A DNA stretch of 64,000 nt from Candidatus Methylacidiphilales bacterium (lineage in GTDB: Bacteria > Verrucomicrobiota > Verrucomicrobiia > Methylacidiphilales > CAZTYG01), in NCBI GenBank assembly GCA_033875315.1, contig JANRJG010000003.1, positions 237,189 to 301,188 on the forward strand. Reading direction: 5' to 3'. A program made the position numbers and the translations under genes. Every line of letters begins with the position of its first letter. The stretch's first letter is position 1. Shown piece by piece: positions 16,062 through 29,600 of this stretch. The notes under the pieces were generated by a model. That model made no database searches. It saw nothing but the letters and a program-made list of their open reading frames with translations, and was not told where the DNA came from.

Positions 16062-16850
16062 TCAGGTGCAGCGCGCGGCATCCCGCACCAAGGCCAGCAC
16101 GACCTCGGCCAATCGTGGTTCCCCACCCAGCGCCCGGGCATACCAAATCCTTCTCCCGTGCAAGTGGGTGGGATTGCGGAAACCTTCCTCCCGCACATTC
16201 GCGCTGATCCCCAGCATCACTGGAATGTCCTCGAAGCTGTGCAACCCGTCGGAAATGAAATACGGCACCACCACCACCTGCCGGCAATCGGTCAGCACCG
16301 GCCAATCCTTCAAAAACGGCGCCTCTTCCATGAAGGCCCCCTGGCAATCCCCGTAAAGTCCCAACGCCCGCAGCCTTCCCACCACGTCCATCACCACCGC
16401 CTTCGAATTCGGATTGCGCGGGGTGCCATGGCCCGCCACCAACAGACACGTCGTCGCCGGATCCACCGGCGTTCCCGCCAGCACCGCTTGGGCGCTTTTC
16501 AACAGCGCCTCCAGCATGTAAGGGTGCCCCCCGATGGGGTCGCAATACACGATCTCCCGCCCCTGCCGGCTGGTCACGCGACCCTCCAAACCAAACTCGC
16601 GCGGCAGGATTTCATTCGTGAAATAACCCTCCGCTGTGAACAAAGGGACGATGTAGACCTTGCGTGCGCGCACCGCCGCCAGGGCTTCCCGGAACGAGGG
16701 CTGTTCCTTCCACAAGCCGACGTGAACTTCGGCGAAATGCCCCATCGCTTTGATTCGCTCCGCCTGCTCCCAGGCCGGACGGCTGGAATCCCCATTCACC
16801 GTCGAACCGTGCCCGGCCAGAATCAGGGCTGCATCGGAAAATTCGGCCAT
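16062..16850 (-). CDS. CbiX/SirB-family chelatase-like protein
   Basis: A 262-residue protein with two CbiX-type halves. The first begins LILAGHGSTV, the second LLVAGHGTPRN (near residue 138). Each has the His expected to bind metal and substrate in class II chelatases. Two-domain CbiX proteins insert Co2+ or Fe2+ into sirohydrochlorin. Here no sirohaem or cobalamin gene is nearby, so the substrate is open, and it could be a divergent paralogue. It lies 43 nt downstream of the DUF2851 gene and may share its transcript. Confidence 0.75.
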   Translation of the reverse strand: MAEFSDAALILAGHGSTVNGDSSRPAWEQAERIKAMGHFAEVHVGLWKEQPSFREALAAVRARKVYIVPLFTAEGYFTNEILPREFGLEGRVTSRQGREIVYCDPIGGHPYMLEALLKSAQAVLAGTPVDPATTCLLVAGHGTPRNPNSKAVVMDVVGRLRALGLYGDCQGAFMEEAPFLKDWPVLTDCRQVVVVPYFISDGLHSFEDIPVMLGISANVREEGFRNPTHLHGRRIWYARALGGEPRLAEVVLALVRDAARCT

Positions 16851-16893
16851 GCCCCACCCTTAGCCCCGCTCTGGCCGTACGCAATGCCCGCAT

Positions 16894-18303
16894 TCACCCG
16901 CGCGACCGCCATGCCCGCACCCATGAGGGAAAATCACAACCCAGGCACTGGCGATGGTCGCTCAGGCAGAAATCCTGGTAAATCTGGATCAGTCCCTCCT
17001 GCTCCAGGAATTTCAGTCCCGCGGGGCGGCGGCGCCCGAAAAGCCGCACCGAAGCCCGGTGCTCCGCGAAATTTTCCGTAGCCGCCGGCGCCGCTTCCAA
17101 TACCGCCCGCACCCGCTCCGGTGCATCAGCCCAGGCCGCGGGCCAGGCTGTGTTGAACAAAAAAGATCGCACCCGGCCGGGGCCCACCAAGGCCAACGGC
17201 TTCGACAACACCCGACCACTCCAGGCCAGCCGCCTGCTCCAAAACGGGTGTTCCAATGTCTCCAGCAATGTCCCGATCCCCTCGGTATCCGCGGCTGCCA
17301 CCCCGCGCATCAAGCGCCCCCACATCCCCGCCCCACCCACGGCCGAAAGAACCGCCATCCTGCGCTCCGGACGGTTGACCGGTCGCTGCCCCCTTCGCAC
17401 CCAACGGCCTGCAGGCAATTCCGGATCCCCCTCCCCTCCGCGCTTCCGCCACCAAAGATCCCAAACCCGCCTCGGCCATTCCTTGCCCGGCCCGGCTCCC
17501 AATCGGTCGGGCAACAACCCGGCCACCCCATAAAGCCATGCCTCGCGTTCCAAACCAGTCCGCCAACCCACCACCCGGGAGATCGGCAAGCGGCGCGCCA
17601 GCCAACCGAAAGCATCCCGGTTGGCCGCATACCCCAGCGCATCCGCCAAACCCTGCCATAGCGCCTGATCCCTCCCGACCAGGTTTTCCCGCGCCCGGAA
17701 CCGTTCCACCCTGCGGAAAAAACGGAACCACCCCGCTTCGCGCATCAAGCCCCGTCGCTCTTCTTCGGACAATCGGGCCAGTTCCTCATGGCAACGGCCC
17801 AGCCGGGCCCCCGCTTCCCGCTCCGCCGCCGTGCTCCGGAAGGCCCGCCGCGCTTCCATCAGGCTTCCCTTCAATTGCGGGGCCAAAACCACCTGGCGCA
17901 CCCGCCCACCCGCGCTGTTCAACGGGAAAAAAGACTCCGGCCCCGCCTGCCAGACCACATGCAGAATCACCGGATCATACTGCCGGTCCCGGTCATGGTG
18001 GTGCCGCGTCCAGTCCCGGGGCTCCAAATGCACTTCCACCGCCCCGCACTCCACCACCCCCGCTCCCGTGCGGATGGCGGCATGGGAAAAATCCGGACCT
18101 CCCCCCTTGTTCCAAAAACCGGGTTGCAATACCTCCACTTCTTCCCCCTCCGTCGTTCTCAAGGGCGAACGATACGCCTGCTCGAACCACAGGCGTTGGA
18201 CCTCCATCTCGTCCAAGGGCTCCCCTCCCGGCTCCTCGCGCAGCACCCAGCCCCGGTATTGCGAACCGGGTCCTTTTTCATTAATGTGAATCCCGAACGC
18301 CAC
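16894..18303 (-). CDS. DUF2851 family protein
   Basis: Up to 469 residues. The N-terminal third carries the DUF2851 signature: LQPGFWNKGGGPDFSHAAIR, then CGAVEVHL and DWTRHHHDRDRQYDPVILHVVW, a His/Asp-rich pattern suggestive of a nuclease-like metal site. The C-terminus has a CLGCDFP motif. Function is unknown. The start is uncertain: the ATG at 18303 leaves only 18 bp to the divergent protease gene, whereas an internal ATG at 18207 (MEVQRLWFEQ, closer to the conserved block) would leave room for promoters. Confidence 0.78.
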   Translation of the reverse strand: MAFGIHINEKGPGSQYRGWVLREEPGGEPLDEMEVQRLWFEQAYRSPLRTTEGEEVEVLQPGFWNKGGGPDFSHAAIRTGAGVVECGAVEVHLEPRDWTRHHHDRDRQYDPVILHVVWQAGPESFFPLNSAGGRVRQVVLAPQLKGSLMEARRAFRSTAAEREAGARLGRCHEELARLSEEERRGLMREAGWFRFFRRVERFRARENLVGRDQALWQGLADALGYAANRDAFGWLARRLPISRVVGWRTGLEREAWLYGVAGLLPDRLGAGPGKEWPRRVWDLWWRKRGGEGDPELPAGRWVRRGQRPVNRPERRMAVLSAVGGAGMWGRLMRGVAAADTEGIGTLLETLEHPFWSRRLAWSGRVLSKPLALVGPGRVRSFLFNTAWPAAWADAPERVRAVLEAAPAATENFAEHRASVRLFGRRRPAGLKFLEQEGLIQIYQDFCLSDHRQCLGCDFPSWVRAWRSRG

Positions 18304-18321
18304 ACCGACGATCTAACCGCC

Positions 18322-19476
18322 ATGTATTTTCCTTGCCAATCCCTAAAGACAATCCGGGCCGCTGCCGGTCTCGCCGCCCTCACCGCCATCCTTCTGGCCT
18401 TCTCCGCCCCCGCGGCCCGGGCCCTCACACCCGAGGAAGAACCCGTCGTCCAAGTGGTCAAACTCACCCGCCCCGCCGTCGTCAACATCTACACCGAGGT
18501 CCTCCAACAACGCCGCGTGGTCGACCCCATGGATTCCTTCTTCGAACAATTCTACGGCTTCAGCCGCGGCGGACGCATCCTCCAGGTCCCCGTCCGTAGC
18601 CTCGGCTCCGGCGTCCTCGTCGACCCCAAAGGATACATCGTCACCAATGAACACGTCGTCGCCCGCGCCAAGGACGCCAAAATCAAGGTCACCCTCTCCG
18701 ACGGCACCGACTACGAGGCCAAATTCCTCCGCGACGACCCCGACCTCGACCTCGCCCTTATCCGCATCCAGCGCAAGGACCCCTTCCCCATCGTCGATGT
18801 CAACCAGATCTCCCCCAACCTTCTCGGCCAGACCGTCATCGCCATCGGCAACCCCGTCGGTTACGAAAGCAGCGTCAGCCAGGGCATCCTCAGCGCCAAG
18901 GACCGCAGCCTGACCATCGAAGACAACACCTACGATGCCCTCCTCCAAACCGATGCCGCCATCAATCCCGGCAACTCCGGCGGACCGCTCGTCGATATCT
19001 CCGGGAAATTTGTCGGCATCAATTCAGCCAAACTCGGCCAGGCCGGCGTGGACAACATCGGCTTTGCCATCCCCGGCGAGCGCGTCCGGGCTTTCGTCAA
19101 CGATTCCATCGCCATCGCCGAGGGTAAAAAAGCCGAGCCCCCGCCCGTCTCCCTGACCAAAATCATCCAGGACAAACTCGGCCTCAGCCTGCAGGAACTC
19201 GATCCCGACCTCGCCTCCTCTTTCGGCTTCCGCCCCGGCTCCGGCCTCATCGTGGTCAAAGTCGACAAGGACGGCCCCGCAGGCAAAGCCGGCGTCGAAC
19301 GCGGCATGCTCGTGACCGCCATCGGGGCCTACCGCGTCCGCACCGAGGCCGACATCCCCCGCAATATCCAGCGACTCAAAACCGGCGACAAAATCAAAAT
19401 TTCCATCTCCCTCCTCATCCGCAACGGCCAGATGCTCGCCACCCGCTCCGGCATGGTCGAATTGACCGCCCAATGA
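18322..19476 (+). CDS. HtrA/Deg-family periplasmic serine protease
   Basis: A 384-residue protease with a signal peptide (hydrophobic stretch about 11-30, cleavage near ARA-L). The trypsin-like domain has the triad His (VTNEHVV, about residue 107), Asp (DPDLDLALIRI, about 145) and Ser (NPGNSGGPL, about 219). One PDZ domain follows (about 270-384), so it is closer to DegS-type layout than to two-PDZ DegP. It degrades or senses misfolded envelope proteins. The ATG at 18322 was chosen because it precedes the signal peptide; the open frame extends much further upstream but is antisense to DUF2851. secA follows. Confidence 0.9.
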   Translation: MYFPCQSLKTIRAAAGLAALTAILLAFSAPAARALTPEEEPVVQVVKLTRPAVVNIYTEVLQQRRVVDPMDSFFEQFYGFSRGGRILQVPVRSLGSGVLVDPKGYIVTNEHVVARAKDAKIKVTLSDGTDYEAKFLRDDPDLDLALIRIQRKDPFPIVDVNQISPNLLGQTVIAIGNPVGYESSVSQGILSAKDRSLTIEDNTYDALLQTDAAINPGNSGGPLVDISGKFVGINSAKLGQAGVDNIGFAIPGERVRAFVNDSIAIAEGKKAEPPPVSLTKIIQDKLGLSLQELDPDLASSFGFRPGSGLIVVKVDKDGPAGKAGVERGMLVTAIGAYRVRTEADIPRNIQRLKTGDKIKISISLLIRNGQMLATRSGMVELTAQ

Positions 19477-19543
19477 CCCACCCCCGGGTCCCTCCTTTTT
19501 CATCTGGGCATCGGCCCAATCCCCGCTACGTTTATGGGCTCCC

Positions 19544-22519
<2,976 letters not shown>

Positions 22520-22597
22520 CCCCTCCGCCTGCCCCCAACCTGCTCAAATCGTCTTCCCATCCTCCAAGGTCCTGCTAGTCGGGTATCTGGAGTCGAT

Positions 22598-25447
22598 GTG
22601 AACCGGACCGAACCCCCCCACCCATCCGCGTCCCTCACCGAGGATCTGCCACCGGAATCCTCCCTCCGCGCCTTTCTCGCCCTCTCCCCCCTTGTCGGAC
22701 GCGATTTCTTTGCTTCCCTGGTCACGGAACTCTGCCGATGCCTCGACGTCAAACACGCCCTGGTCGCGCAAACCCAGGAAGGACCGGGCCCGATGCTCGA
22801 AACCGTGGCCGTCTCCACCCGCTCCGAAATCCAACCCAATTTTGTTTACCCCCTCCGGGGCACCCCCTGCGAAAATGTCCTCGGCCGGGTCCTTTGCCAT
22901 TATCCTTCCGGCATCCGTCAACGCTTCCCCGATGACATCCTGCTGACCCAGATGGGCGTGGAAAGTTATGTCGGCATTCCGCTCTTCGACACCCGCCACA
23001 ACCCCATCGGTCTCGTCGCCATCCTCCACGATCAACCCCTGGAAAACCGCCCCGACATCGGCCCGACCCTCACGCTCTTCGCCTCCCGGGCCGGTGCCGA
23101 ATTGTCGCGGCTCCGCGCCGAAGCCGATATCGGCCGCAACGAAGCACGATACCGGTCCATCCTCAACAGCCTCGGTGAAGGCATCCTCATCTACCACCGC
23201 AGCGGCACACTCCTGAGCTGCAACCCCAGCGCCTGCACCATTCTCGGCCTCAGCGAGGAAATCCTCAAATCCATCCCCTACAACGACCCCTCCTGGAAAC
23301 TCTGCGATGCCGACGGGAGCCCCCTGTCTTCGGCCGAATTCCCCATCGCGACCAGCTTCCGCACCGGCCAGCCTGTGCACGATTCTATCATAGGACTTCA
23401 CACCAACCGCCGGGGACTCCGTTGGCTCCAGATCAACGCCACACCCGTCTCCCACAATCATCCCGACGACACCGATCTCGTCACCGTATCCTTCTACGAT
23501 ATCACCGAGCGCCGGGCTTCGGAATATGCCCTCCGACTGAGCGAGGAACGGTTCCGCACCCTCGTACAACATTCCCCGGACGCCATCGTCGTCATCGACG
23601 CCCACACCCTCAAATTCGTCGACCACAACCCCCAGGCCCAGAGCCTGCTGCTCATGTCCAGCCAGGAACTGCGCAACTGCGGACCGATCGAGGTCAGCCC
23701 CGAATTACAACCCGATGGCATGCCCTCAGCCGAGAAGGCCATGGCCGTCATCCAATCCGCCGTCCGGGGCAAAAACATCATCTTCGAATGGCTCCTCCGC
23801 CGCAAAACCGGGGAAAATCTCCTGTGCGAGTTCCGCCTCATCCGCCTCCCCTCCCCCGACCGTGTCCTCCTCCGCGGAAGCATCACCGACATCACCGAAC
23901 GCCGCCGCTCCCAGGAACGCTTCCGCATCATGGCCGAACAAACCGGCCAGCTCGTCTACGAATACGACATCACCGCCGAGGACATCGTCTGGTCCGGCGC
24001 CATCTACCGCGTGACCGGCTATTCCCCGGAAGATTTCCAAAAAATGAACATCGAGCGCTGGGCCGAGTCCATCCATCCCGACGATCGGGACCACTCGGTC
24101 AAGACCCTCGAACACGTCATCCGCCACGGCAATCGTTACGATGTGGCCTACCGATTCCGCCGCCAGGACGGCTCCTGGATCTACATCGAGGACCACGGGG
24201 TCGTTCTGCGCGATGAAAACGGACGCCCCACCATCATGCTCGGGACCATGAAGGACGTCACCGACCAGAAACGCCACGAAGAGGCCACGCGCGCCCTGGA
24301 GAACCAGCTGCGCCACTCGCAGAAAATGGAGGCCGTCGGCACCCTCGCCGGCGGGGTCGCCCACGACTTCAACAACATCCTCGGCGCCATCATCGGCTAC
24401 ACCGACCTGGCCTGCATGGAACTTCCCGACTCCCACCCCGCCCGCTCCCACCTCGACGAATCCCTCAAAGCCTCCCAGCGCGCCCGCGATCTGGTCCGCC
24501 AAATCCTCACATTTAGCAGACGCCAATTACACGAACCCAGCCCCATCGCCCTCGCCGACTGCATCGAGGAATCCACCCGCCTGCTCCGCGCCACCTTTCC
24601 CGCCAGCATCCGCCTCTCGGTGGAAATCGAGACCCGGCCGACCATCATGGGTGACTATTCCCAGATCCAACAGATCCTCATCAATCTGGCCACCAACGCC
24701 TCCCACGCCCTGGACAACAACATCGGCCATATTTCCCTCGCCCTGCACGCGCGCGAAGTCGAGTCCCACCGCCCGCCCGGCGTTCTGCCCGGTCTGGCCG
24801 CCGGCCCCTATGCGGAGATCTCCGTCTCGGACAACGGCCACGGCATGGATACCGCCACCCTCAAGCGTATCTTTGAGCCCTTCTTCACCACCAAAAAACC
24901 CGGCGAAGGCACCGGCCTCGGACTCGCCGTCGTGCACGGCATCGTCAACGAGCACCACGGCGGCATCGAGGTCGAGAGTGAGCCCGGGGTCGGCACCACC
25001 TTCCGCGTCCTCCTCCCCGTCGCCCAGGGCACGGGCAAAACAGAACAACCCTCCACTCCCTCTTTGCCGGGTGGCGGCGGCCAAAGGATCCTCCTCGTCG
25101 ACGACGAGATAGACCTCACCAAGGTGATGGGCAAAATCCTCACGCGTCTCGGCTACCAGGCCACCATCTACAACGATCCCATCGAGGCCCTGACCCGCTT
25201 CCGTTCGTCCGCCGACAGCTTCGATCTGGTCATGGTCGACCTGAACATGCCCGGCATGACCGGCATCGATCTGGCCAAGGCCATCCACCAGATCAAACCC
25301 GCCCTGCCCATCCTCCTCGTCACCGGATACGGCGGCGATTGGACCCAGGATAAAGTCGCCGAATTCGGAATCCGCGCCGTGGTTTCCAAACCCGTGACCT
25401 TCCAACAACTGGCCAGCCTCCTGCACCAATACCTGACAGCCTCGTGA
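22598..25447 (+). CDS. Hybrid histidine kinase, GAF-PAS-PAS-PAS-HisKA-HATPase-REC
   Basis: A 949-residue cytoplasmic sensor kinase without membrane segments. Domain order: GAF (about 20-170), three PAS domains (about 183-300, 310-430, 440-560, each ending in a DITERR or DVTDQK linker), HisKA with phospho-acceptor His in AGGVAHDFNN (about residue 588), HATPase with NLATNASHAL and a GTGLGLAVV box, and a C-terminal receiver with Asp in VMVDLNMPG (about 878). The start is GTG with GGAG at 22589-22592. The input signal is unknown, and no response regulator gene is adjacent. The next gene overlaps its stop codon, so they are co-transcribed. Confidence 0.92.
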   Translation: MNRTEPPHPSASLTEDLPPESSLRAFLALSPLVGRDFFASLVTELCRCLDVKHALVAQTQEGPGPMLETVAVSTRSEIQPNFVYPLRGTPCENVLGRVLCHYPSGIRQRFPDDILLTQMGVESYVGIPLFDTRHNPIGLVAILHDQPLENRPDIGPTLTLFASRAGAELSRLRAEADIGRNEARYRSILNSLGEGILIYHRSGTLLSCNPSACTILGLSEEILKSIPYNDPSWKLCDADGSPLSSAEFPIATSFRTGQPVHDSIIGLHTNRRGLRWLQINATPVSHNHPDDTDLVTVSFYDITERRASEYALRLSEERFRTLVQHSPDAIVVIDAHTLKFVDHNPQAQSLLLMSSQELRNCGPIEVSPELQPDGMPSAEKAMAVIQSAVRGKNIIFEWLLRRKTGENLLCEFRLIRLPSPDRVLLRGSITDITERRRSQERFRIMAEQTGQLVYEYDITAEDIVWSGAIYRVTGYSPEDFQKMNIERWAESIHPDDRDHSVKTLEHVIRHGNRYDVAYRFRRQDGSWIYIEDHGVVLRDENGRPTIMLGTMKDVTDQKRHEEATRALENQLRHSQKMEAVGTLAGGVAHDFNNILGAIIGYTDLACMELPDSHPARSHLDESLKASQRARDLVRQILTFSRRQLHEPSPIALADCIEESTRLLRATFPASIRLSVEIETRPTIMGDYSQIQQILINLATNASHALDNNIGHISLALHAREVESHRPPGVLPGLAAGPYAEISVSDNGHGMDTATLKRIFEPFFTTKKPGEGTGLGLAVVHGIVNEHHGGIEVESEPGVGTTFRVLLPVAQGTGKTEQPSTPSLPGGGGQRILLVDDEIDLTKVMGKILTRLGYQATIYNDPIEALTRFRSSADSFDLVMVDLNMPGMTGIDLAKAIHQIKPALPILLVTGYGGDWTQDKVAEFGIRAVVSKPVTFQQLASLLHQYLTAS

Positions 25448-26637
25448 AAGCACCCGCCCTTTATCCCTCCCACCTGGAGGCCTGGTGGTTGGAGCGGTTG
25501 CAACACCGCTACGGCGACACCCTCCCGGCCCGCCTCTACGCCCGCACCCTTCCCCACATCCGCCTGGTCAGTGATTCTTTCACCCGCGACCGCGCGGACC
25601 AATTCCGCAAAAGCTACCAGGAACGGGAAAATCTCCTTGCCTACGGAACCTTCTTTTTTCCCCAAACCTACAGCCGCGTCCTCCTCGTGCTCGAGGAGCT
25701 GAGCCGGGTCCACGGTTGGAAGCCTCCGACCGGCGGCAAATGCCGCGTGCTCGATTTGGGATCAGGCCTGGGCGCCGGCTCGCTGGCCGTGGCCGATCAC
25801 CTGCGCCCCCATCCGGAAGGACTGGAAATCACCGCCGTCGAACAACACAAAACCTGCACCGAATCCCACCAGAAACTCATCCGGGACCTGGGTGCTTACG
25901 GAAACCCGCTGCGTTGGAACTTTCTTCCGGGAGATTTTCGCGAGATCGACAACTGGGCACCACGGCCCAACTATCGATGGAACCTGATTTTGCTCAGCTT
26001 TTCCTTCAACGAGGCTTTCGCCGATGCGCCACCCGAAGCCGCCGCCGAGTGGCTCCACCAGGTCCTGGGTCGATTGGAATCGGGCGGATTGCTGGTGGTC
26101 GTCGAACCGGCCCTCAAGGAAACCGCCGAAAGCCTGGAGACCGTGCGCGATCTGCTACTGGCCCATGACAAAAACCACATCTGGGCCCCCTGCCTGCACC
26201 GTCAATCCTGCCCGGCACGAAGCGGCGGACAATTCTGGTGCCATGAAGCCCGCAAATGGTCGCCGCCCGCTTCACTCGTTTTGCTCAACTCCTCCCTTCA
26301 CCGCGAGATTGAAACGCTCAAATTCAGTTTTCTGGCCCTCTCCCGCACCCCGCCTCCGGCACGCGATCAAGGCCCCGGCACCACCCGCATGGTTTCCCCG
26401 GTTTCCAAGACCCAGGGGCGCATGCATTTCCACGGCTGCTCGTCCGACGGCGACATCCACCATTTCGACCTGCTGACACGCCACTTGGATGCTGCAGGGA
26501 AAAAAGCCTGGTGGGCACTGGAACGCGGCAGCATCCTGAACGGATTGGCCACGCAAAGTTTGGGTGGTGATAAAGCCCTGCGTCTGACCGAACCAGACGG
26601 ATTCAAATCCAGTGGCGCACCTCACTCGGTTGGGTAA
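25444..26637 (+). CDS. Rsm22-like (METTL17 family) ribosomal methyltransferase-type protein
   Basis: A 397-residue Rossmann-fold protein. The SAM-binding loop is VLDLGSGLGAGSLAV (about residue 101). C-terminal to it is a Cys cluster (WAPCLHRQSCPARS then FWCHEAR) like the metal- or Fe-S-binding motif of mitochondrial Rsm22/METTL17. Family members associate with the small ribosomal subunit, and some may have lost catalytic activity. Its GTG start overlaps the kinase stop (GTGA), which implies translational coupling. The tail after about residue 320 is weakly conserved. Assignment rests on the glycine loop plus the Cys motif. Confidence 0.75.
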   Translation: MKAPALYPSHLEAWWLERLQHRYGDTLPARLYARTLPHIRLVSDSFTRDRADQFRKSYQERENLLAYGTFFFPQTYSRVLLVLEELSRVHGWKPPTGGKCRVLDLGSGLGAGSLAVADHLRPHPEGLEITAVEQHKTCTESHQKLIRDLGAYGNPLRWNFLPGDFREIDNWAPRPNYRWNLILLSFSFNEAFADAPPEAAAEWLHQVLGRLESGGLLVVVEPALKETAESLETVRDLLLAHDKNHIWAPCLHRQSCPARSGGQFWCHEARKWSPPASLVLLNSSLHREIETLKFSFLALSRTPPPARDQGPGTTRMVSPVSKTQGRMHFHGCSSDGDIHHFDLLTRHLDAAGKKAWWALERGSILNGLATQSLGGDKALRLTEPDGFKSSGAPHSVG

Positions 26638-26648
26638 GGTATCTCTCC

Positions 26649-29600
26649 ATGTCCCTGTCTCCGAACCTGCCCCGGTTCGTCTTCCACGATCCCGGCCAAA
26701 AGCGCTGGTCCTTCCTCAAATGGGTGTCGGTCGCACTGGGTGCCGTGGCCCTCTTGGGTTTGTCGGCCTTTGTCTGGTCCCTGGCCGCCCCTCCCCGCCT
26801 CAATCTGCCTGCGGACCTGCTCCGGTCCCGCCAGATCCTTTCCGTTGTTCCTGCACCACTCCACCCCCCCGCTCCCAACCCGGTTTCGGCGACAGCCCCA
26901 TTATCCTCCCCGCAGTCCGCCGCATCCGGTCGTCCCATCATCTTCGCCTTCGCCGATCCCGATGATCCCGCATCTAACCAATCATTAGAAAGCACAAATT
27001 CCCCCATCACCCACCTCATCTTCGATGCCATTGAATTGAGCTGGCCCAACGGCGATCTCCATAGCCGTCCCGAAGCCTTCCGTCCCCTGCCTTCTTCATG
27101 GTCGGGCAAGTCCCTCATTCTGGTTTTGAGCAACAACCACGACGGCTCCTGGCGTCCCGAAGCCGTGGAAGATCTCTCGCGCGCGCCCCGCGCGGCCTGG
27201 GACCGGCTGGCCGAAAACCTGCTCGCAGAATTGAACCGTTTGCACGCATCTGGAGTGCTCCTGGATTTTCGCGAACTCGGTCCGGAGTCTGCGGTCGATG
27301 TCAGCCACTTGATCGCCCACTTGAGCCAATTCCTGGCGGCATCGGGAAAAACCTGCTGGCTGTCCACCAGCCCAGGCCATCCGCCTTGTGATGCCAACCT
27401 CCTGCCGTCGTCCGTCACCTGGATGGCCCGCTTCGACCTGCTTCCGTCACCCGATGCCTCTCCCGGCCCGGCATTGCGGCCCGAGACATTGCCCCACTGG
27501 CTGGATTGGATGAGCTCTCTGCGACCCGCCGCCCAGTGGTTGGCCTGCTTCGATGCCCAAAGCTATGATTGGACCGCAGGCCAGGAGGATGCCGAAAGCC
27601 TGTCCTTCGTCGATGCCATGGCCCGCGCCCGCAACGCCAAGGTGGTCGCACCGGAATACGACCGCGGTATCCCGCACTTCGCCTACCTCGAGGACGGGCA
27701 GACCCATGAGGTCTGGTTTCCTGACGCCGCCACGCTTCACAATCTCGCCCGCCCTGCCCTGGCCGCGGGCGTTTCCGGAGTCGGGGCCTACGAACTGGGC
27801 TCGGCCGACCGCAGGACCTGGGCCGCTCTCGCCGCCGCCAGCCTTCCTCCCGGCGAAGTCGACATCCGCGCGCTCGAACCCCTCCCCGGCGAGGAGGAAA
27901 TCGCCCACATCGGCGAGGGTGATTTTGTCACCGTCTTGGAAGAACGCCTCGATGGCCGTCGCACGGCCCGTTTTGACAACCATGGGCGGCTGGCCTTCCA
28001 CTACTTCAACTTTCCCGCCTATCCCACCCTCTTCCACGAGGGCGAAGCCGCCACGGACGAAGTGGCCCTAACCTTCGACGACGGTCCGGATCCCCGATGG
28101 ACCCCGCGCATTCTCGACATACTCAAGGCCCGCGGCGTCCATGCCGCATTTTTCGTGGTGGGCAAGAACATGGAGGATCATCCCGATCTCGTGCGACGGA
28201 TGATCGCCGAGGGTCACGAGGTGGGCCTCCACACCTACAGCCACCCCAACCTCGGCCTCCAGCCTGACGCCCGCATAGAATTGGAACTCAATGCCACCCA
28301 GCGCCTCTTGGAATGGGTCAGCGGACGTTCATCCATTCTCTTCCGCCCTCCATTCAACGCCGACACCCGCCCGCGCAACACCACGGAAATCCGCCCCCTG
28401 GCCATCGCCCAGGACCTGGGTTACATCACCGTATTGGAGAGTATCGACCCCGAGGACTGGCAGGAACCGGGAGCGGCGGCCATCCTTGAACGCATCAAGG
28501 CCATCCGGGCCAAGGGCAACATCATCCTGCTCCACGATGCCGGAGGTGACCGCAGCCAGACGGTCCAGGCCCTGCCCGCGATTCTGGACTGGTTGCAGAA
28601 GCGCGAGGACCGGATTGTTCCTCTCTCGGTCCTCCTCGGACAAAGCCGGGATACCCTCATGCCCTGGGCCATTCCCTCACAAGACCGGTTGGGACAACGA
28701 ATCTCCGAAACCGGTTTCTTCATGCTCACGCACGGGAAAGACGTCCTCGGAACACTCGTCGCCGCGGCCGCCGTGCTGCTCATCCTGCGCAGCCTTGCCG
28801 TCGCCATAGCCGCCATCAGGCAATCCCGCCTGCCCGAGGCTCCCCCAGGACCCTTTCCGCCGGTCAGCATCATTCTGCCCGCATTCAACGAGGCCAAGGT
28901 GATTCGTAAAACCCTCGATTCGCTCCGGGCCACCGATTACCCCGGCGATTGGGAAATCGTCGTCGCCGACGATGGTTCGACGGACGCCACCGCCCAGCTG
29001 GCCGAAGAGACGGCCGCTTCAGACCCCCGCATCCGGGTTTGCCGACTGTCCAATCGCGGCAAATCGAATGCCATTGAGGCCGCCATGGCCCATGCTTCGC
29101 GCGATATCCTGGTCTTCATCGACGCCGACACCCTCTTCGAAACTTCCACCCTCCGTCATCTGGTCGCACCATTTTCGGACCCCAGGGTGGGAGCGGTTTC
29201 CGGTCACGCCCGCGCCGGCAACACCCGCACCTGGCTGGCCCGCTTTCAGGATCTCGAATACACCTGCGGCTTCAACCTCGACCGGCGTGCCTACGACCTC
29301 TGGAATGCCATCACCGTGGTCCCCGGCGCGGTGGGGGCATTCCGCCGGCAGGCGGTCGGGGAAGCCGGCGGCATCCATCACGACACACTGGCGGAAGACA
29401 CCGATCTGACCCTGGCCTTGCACAGTGCCGGCTGGGTAGTCCGTTTCGCCCCCAAGGCCACCGCCTGGACCGAGGTGCCGGAAACACTCCGCGCCCTCTA
29501 CCGTCAACGCTTCCGCTGGGCTTACGGCACCATGCAATCGGCTTGGAAACACCGCCACCTGATGTTTGATCCCTCCCGCCCCGGCCTGGGCTTTATCGCT

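Noticed and set aside
19475..19500. Terminator after the HtrA protease (GACCC / GGGTC then T5)
   Set aside because: The stem has only 5 bp, begins within the last codons and is separated from the T run by five bases; too weak to call.
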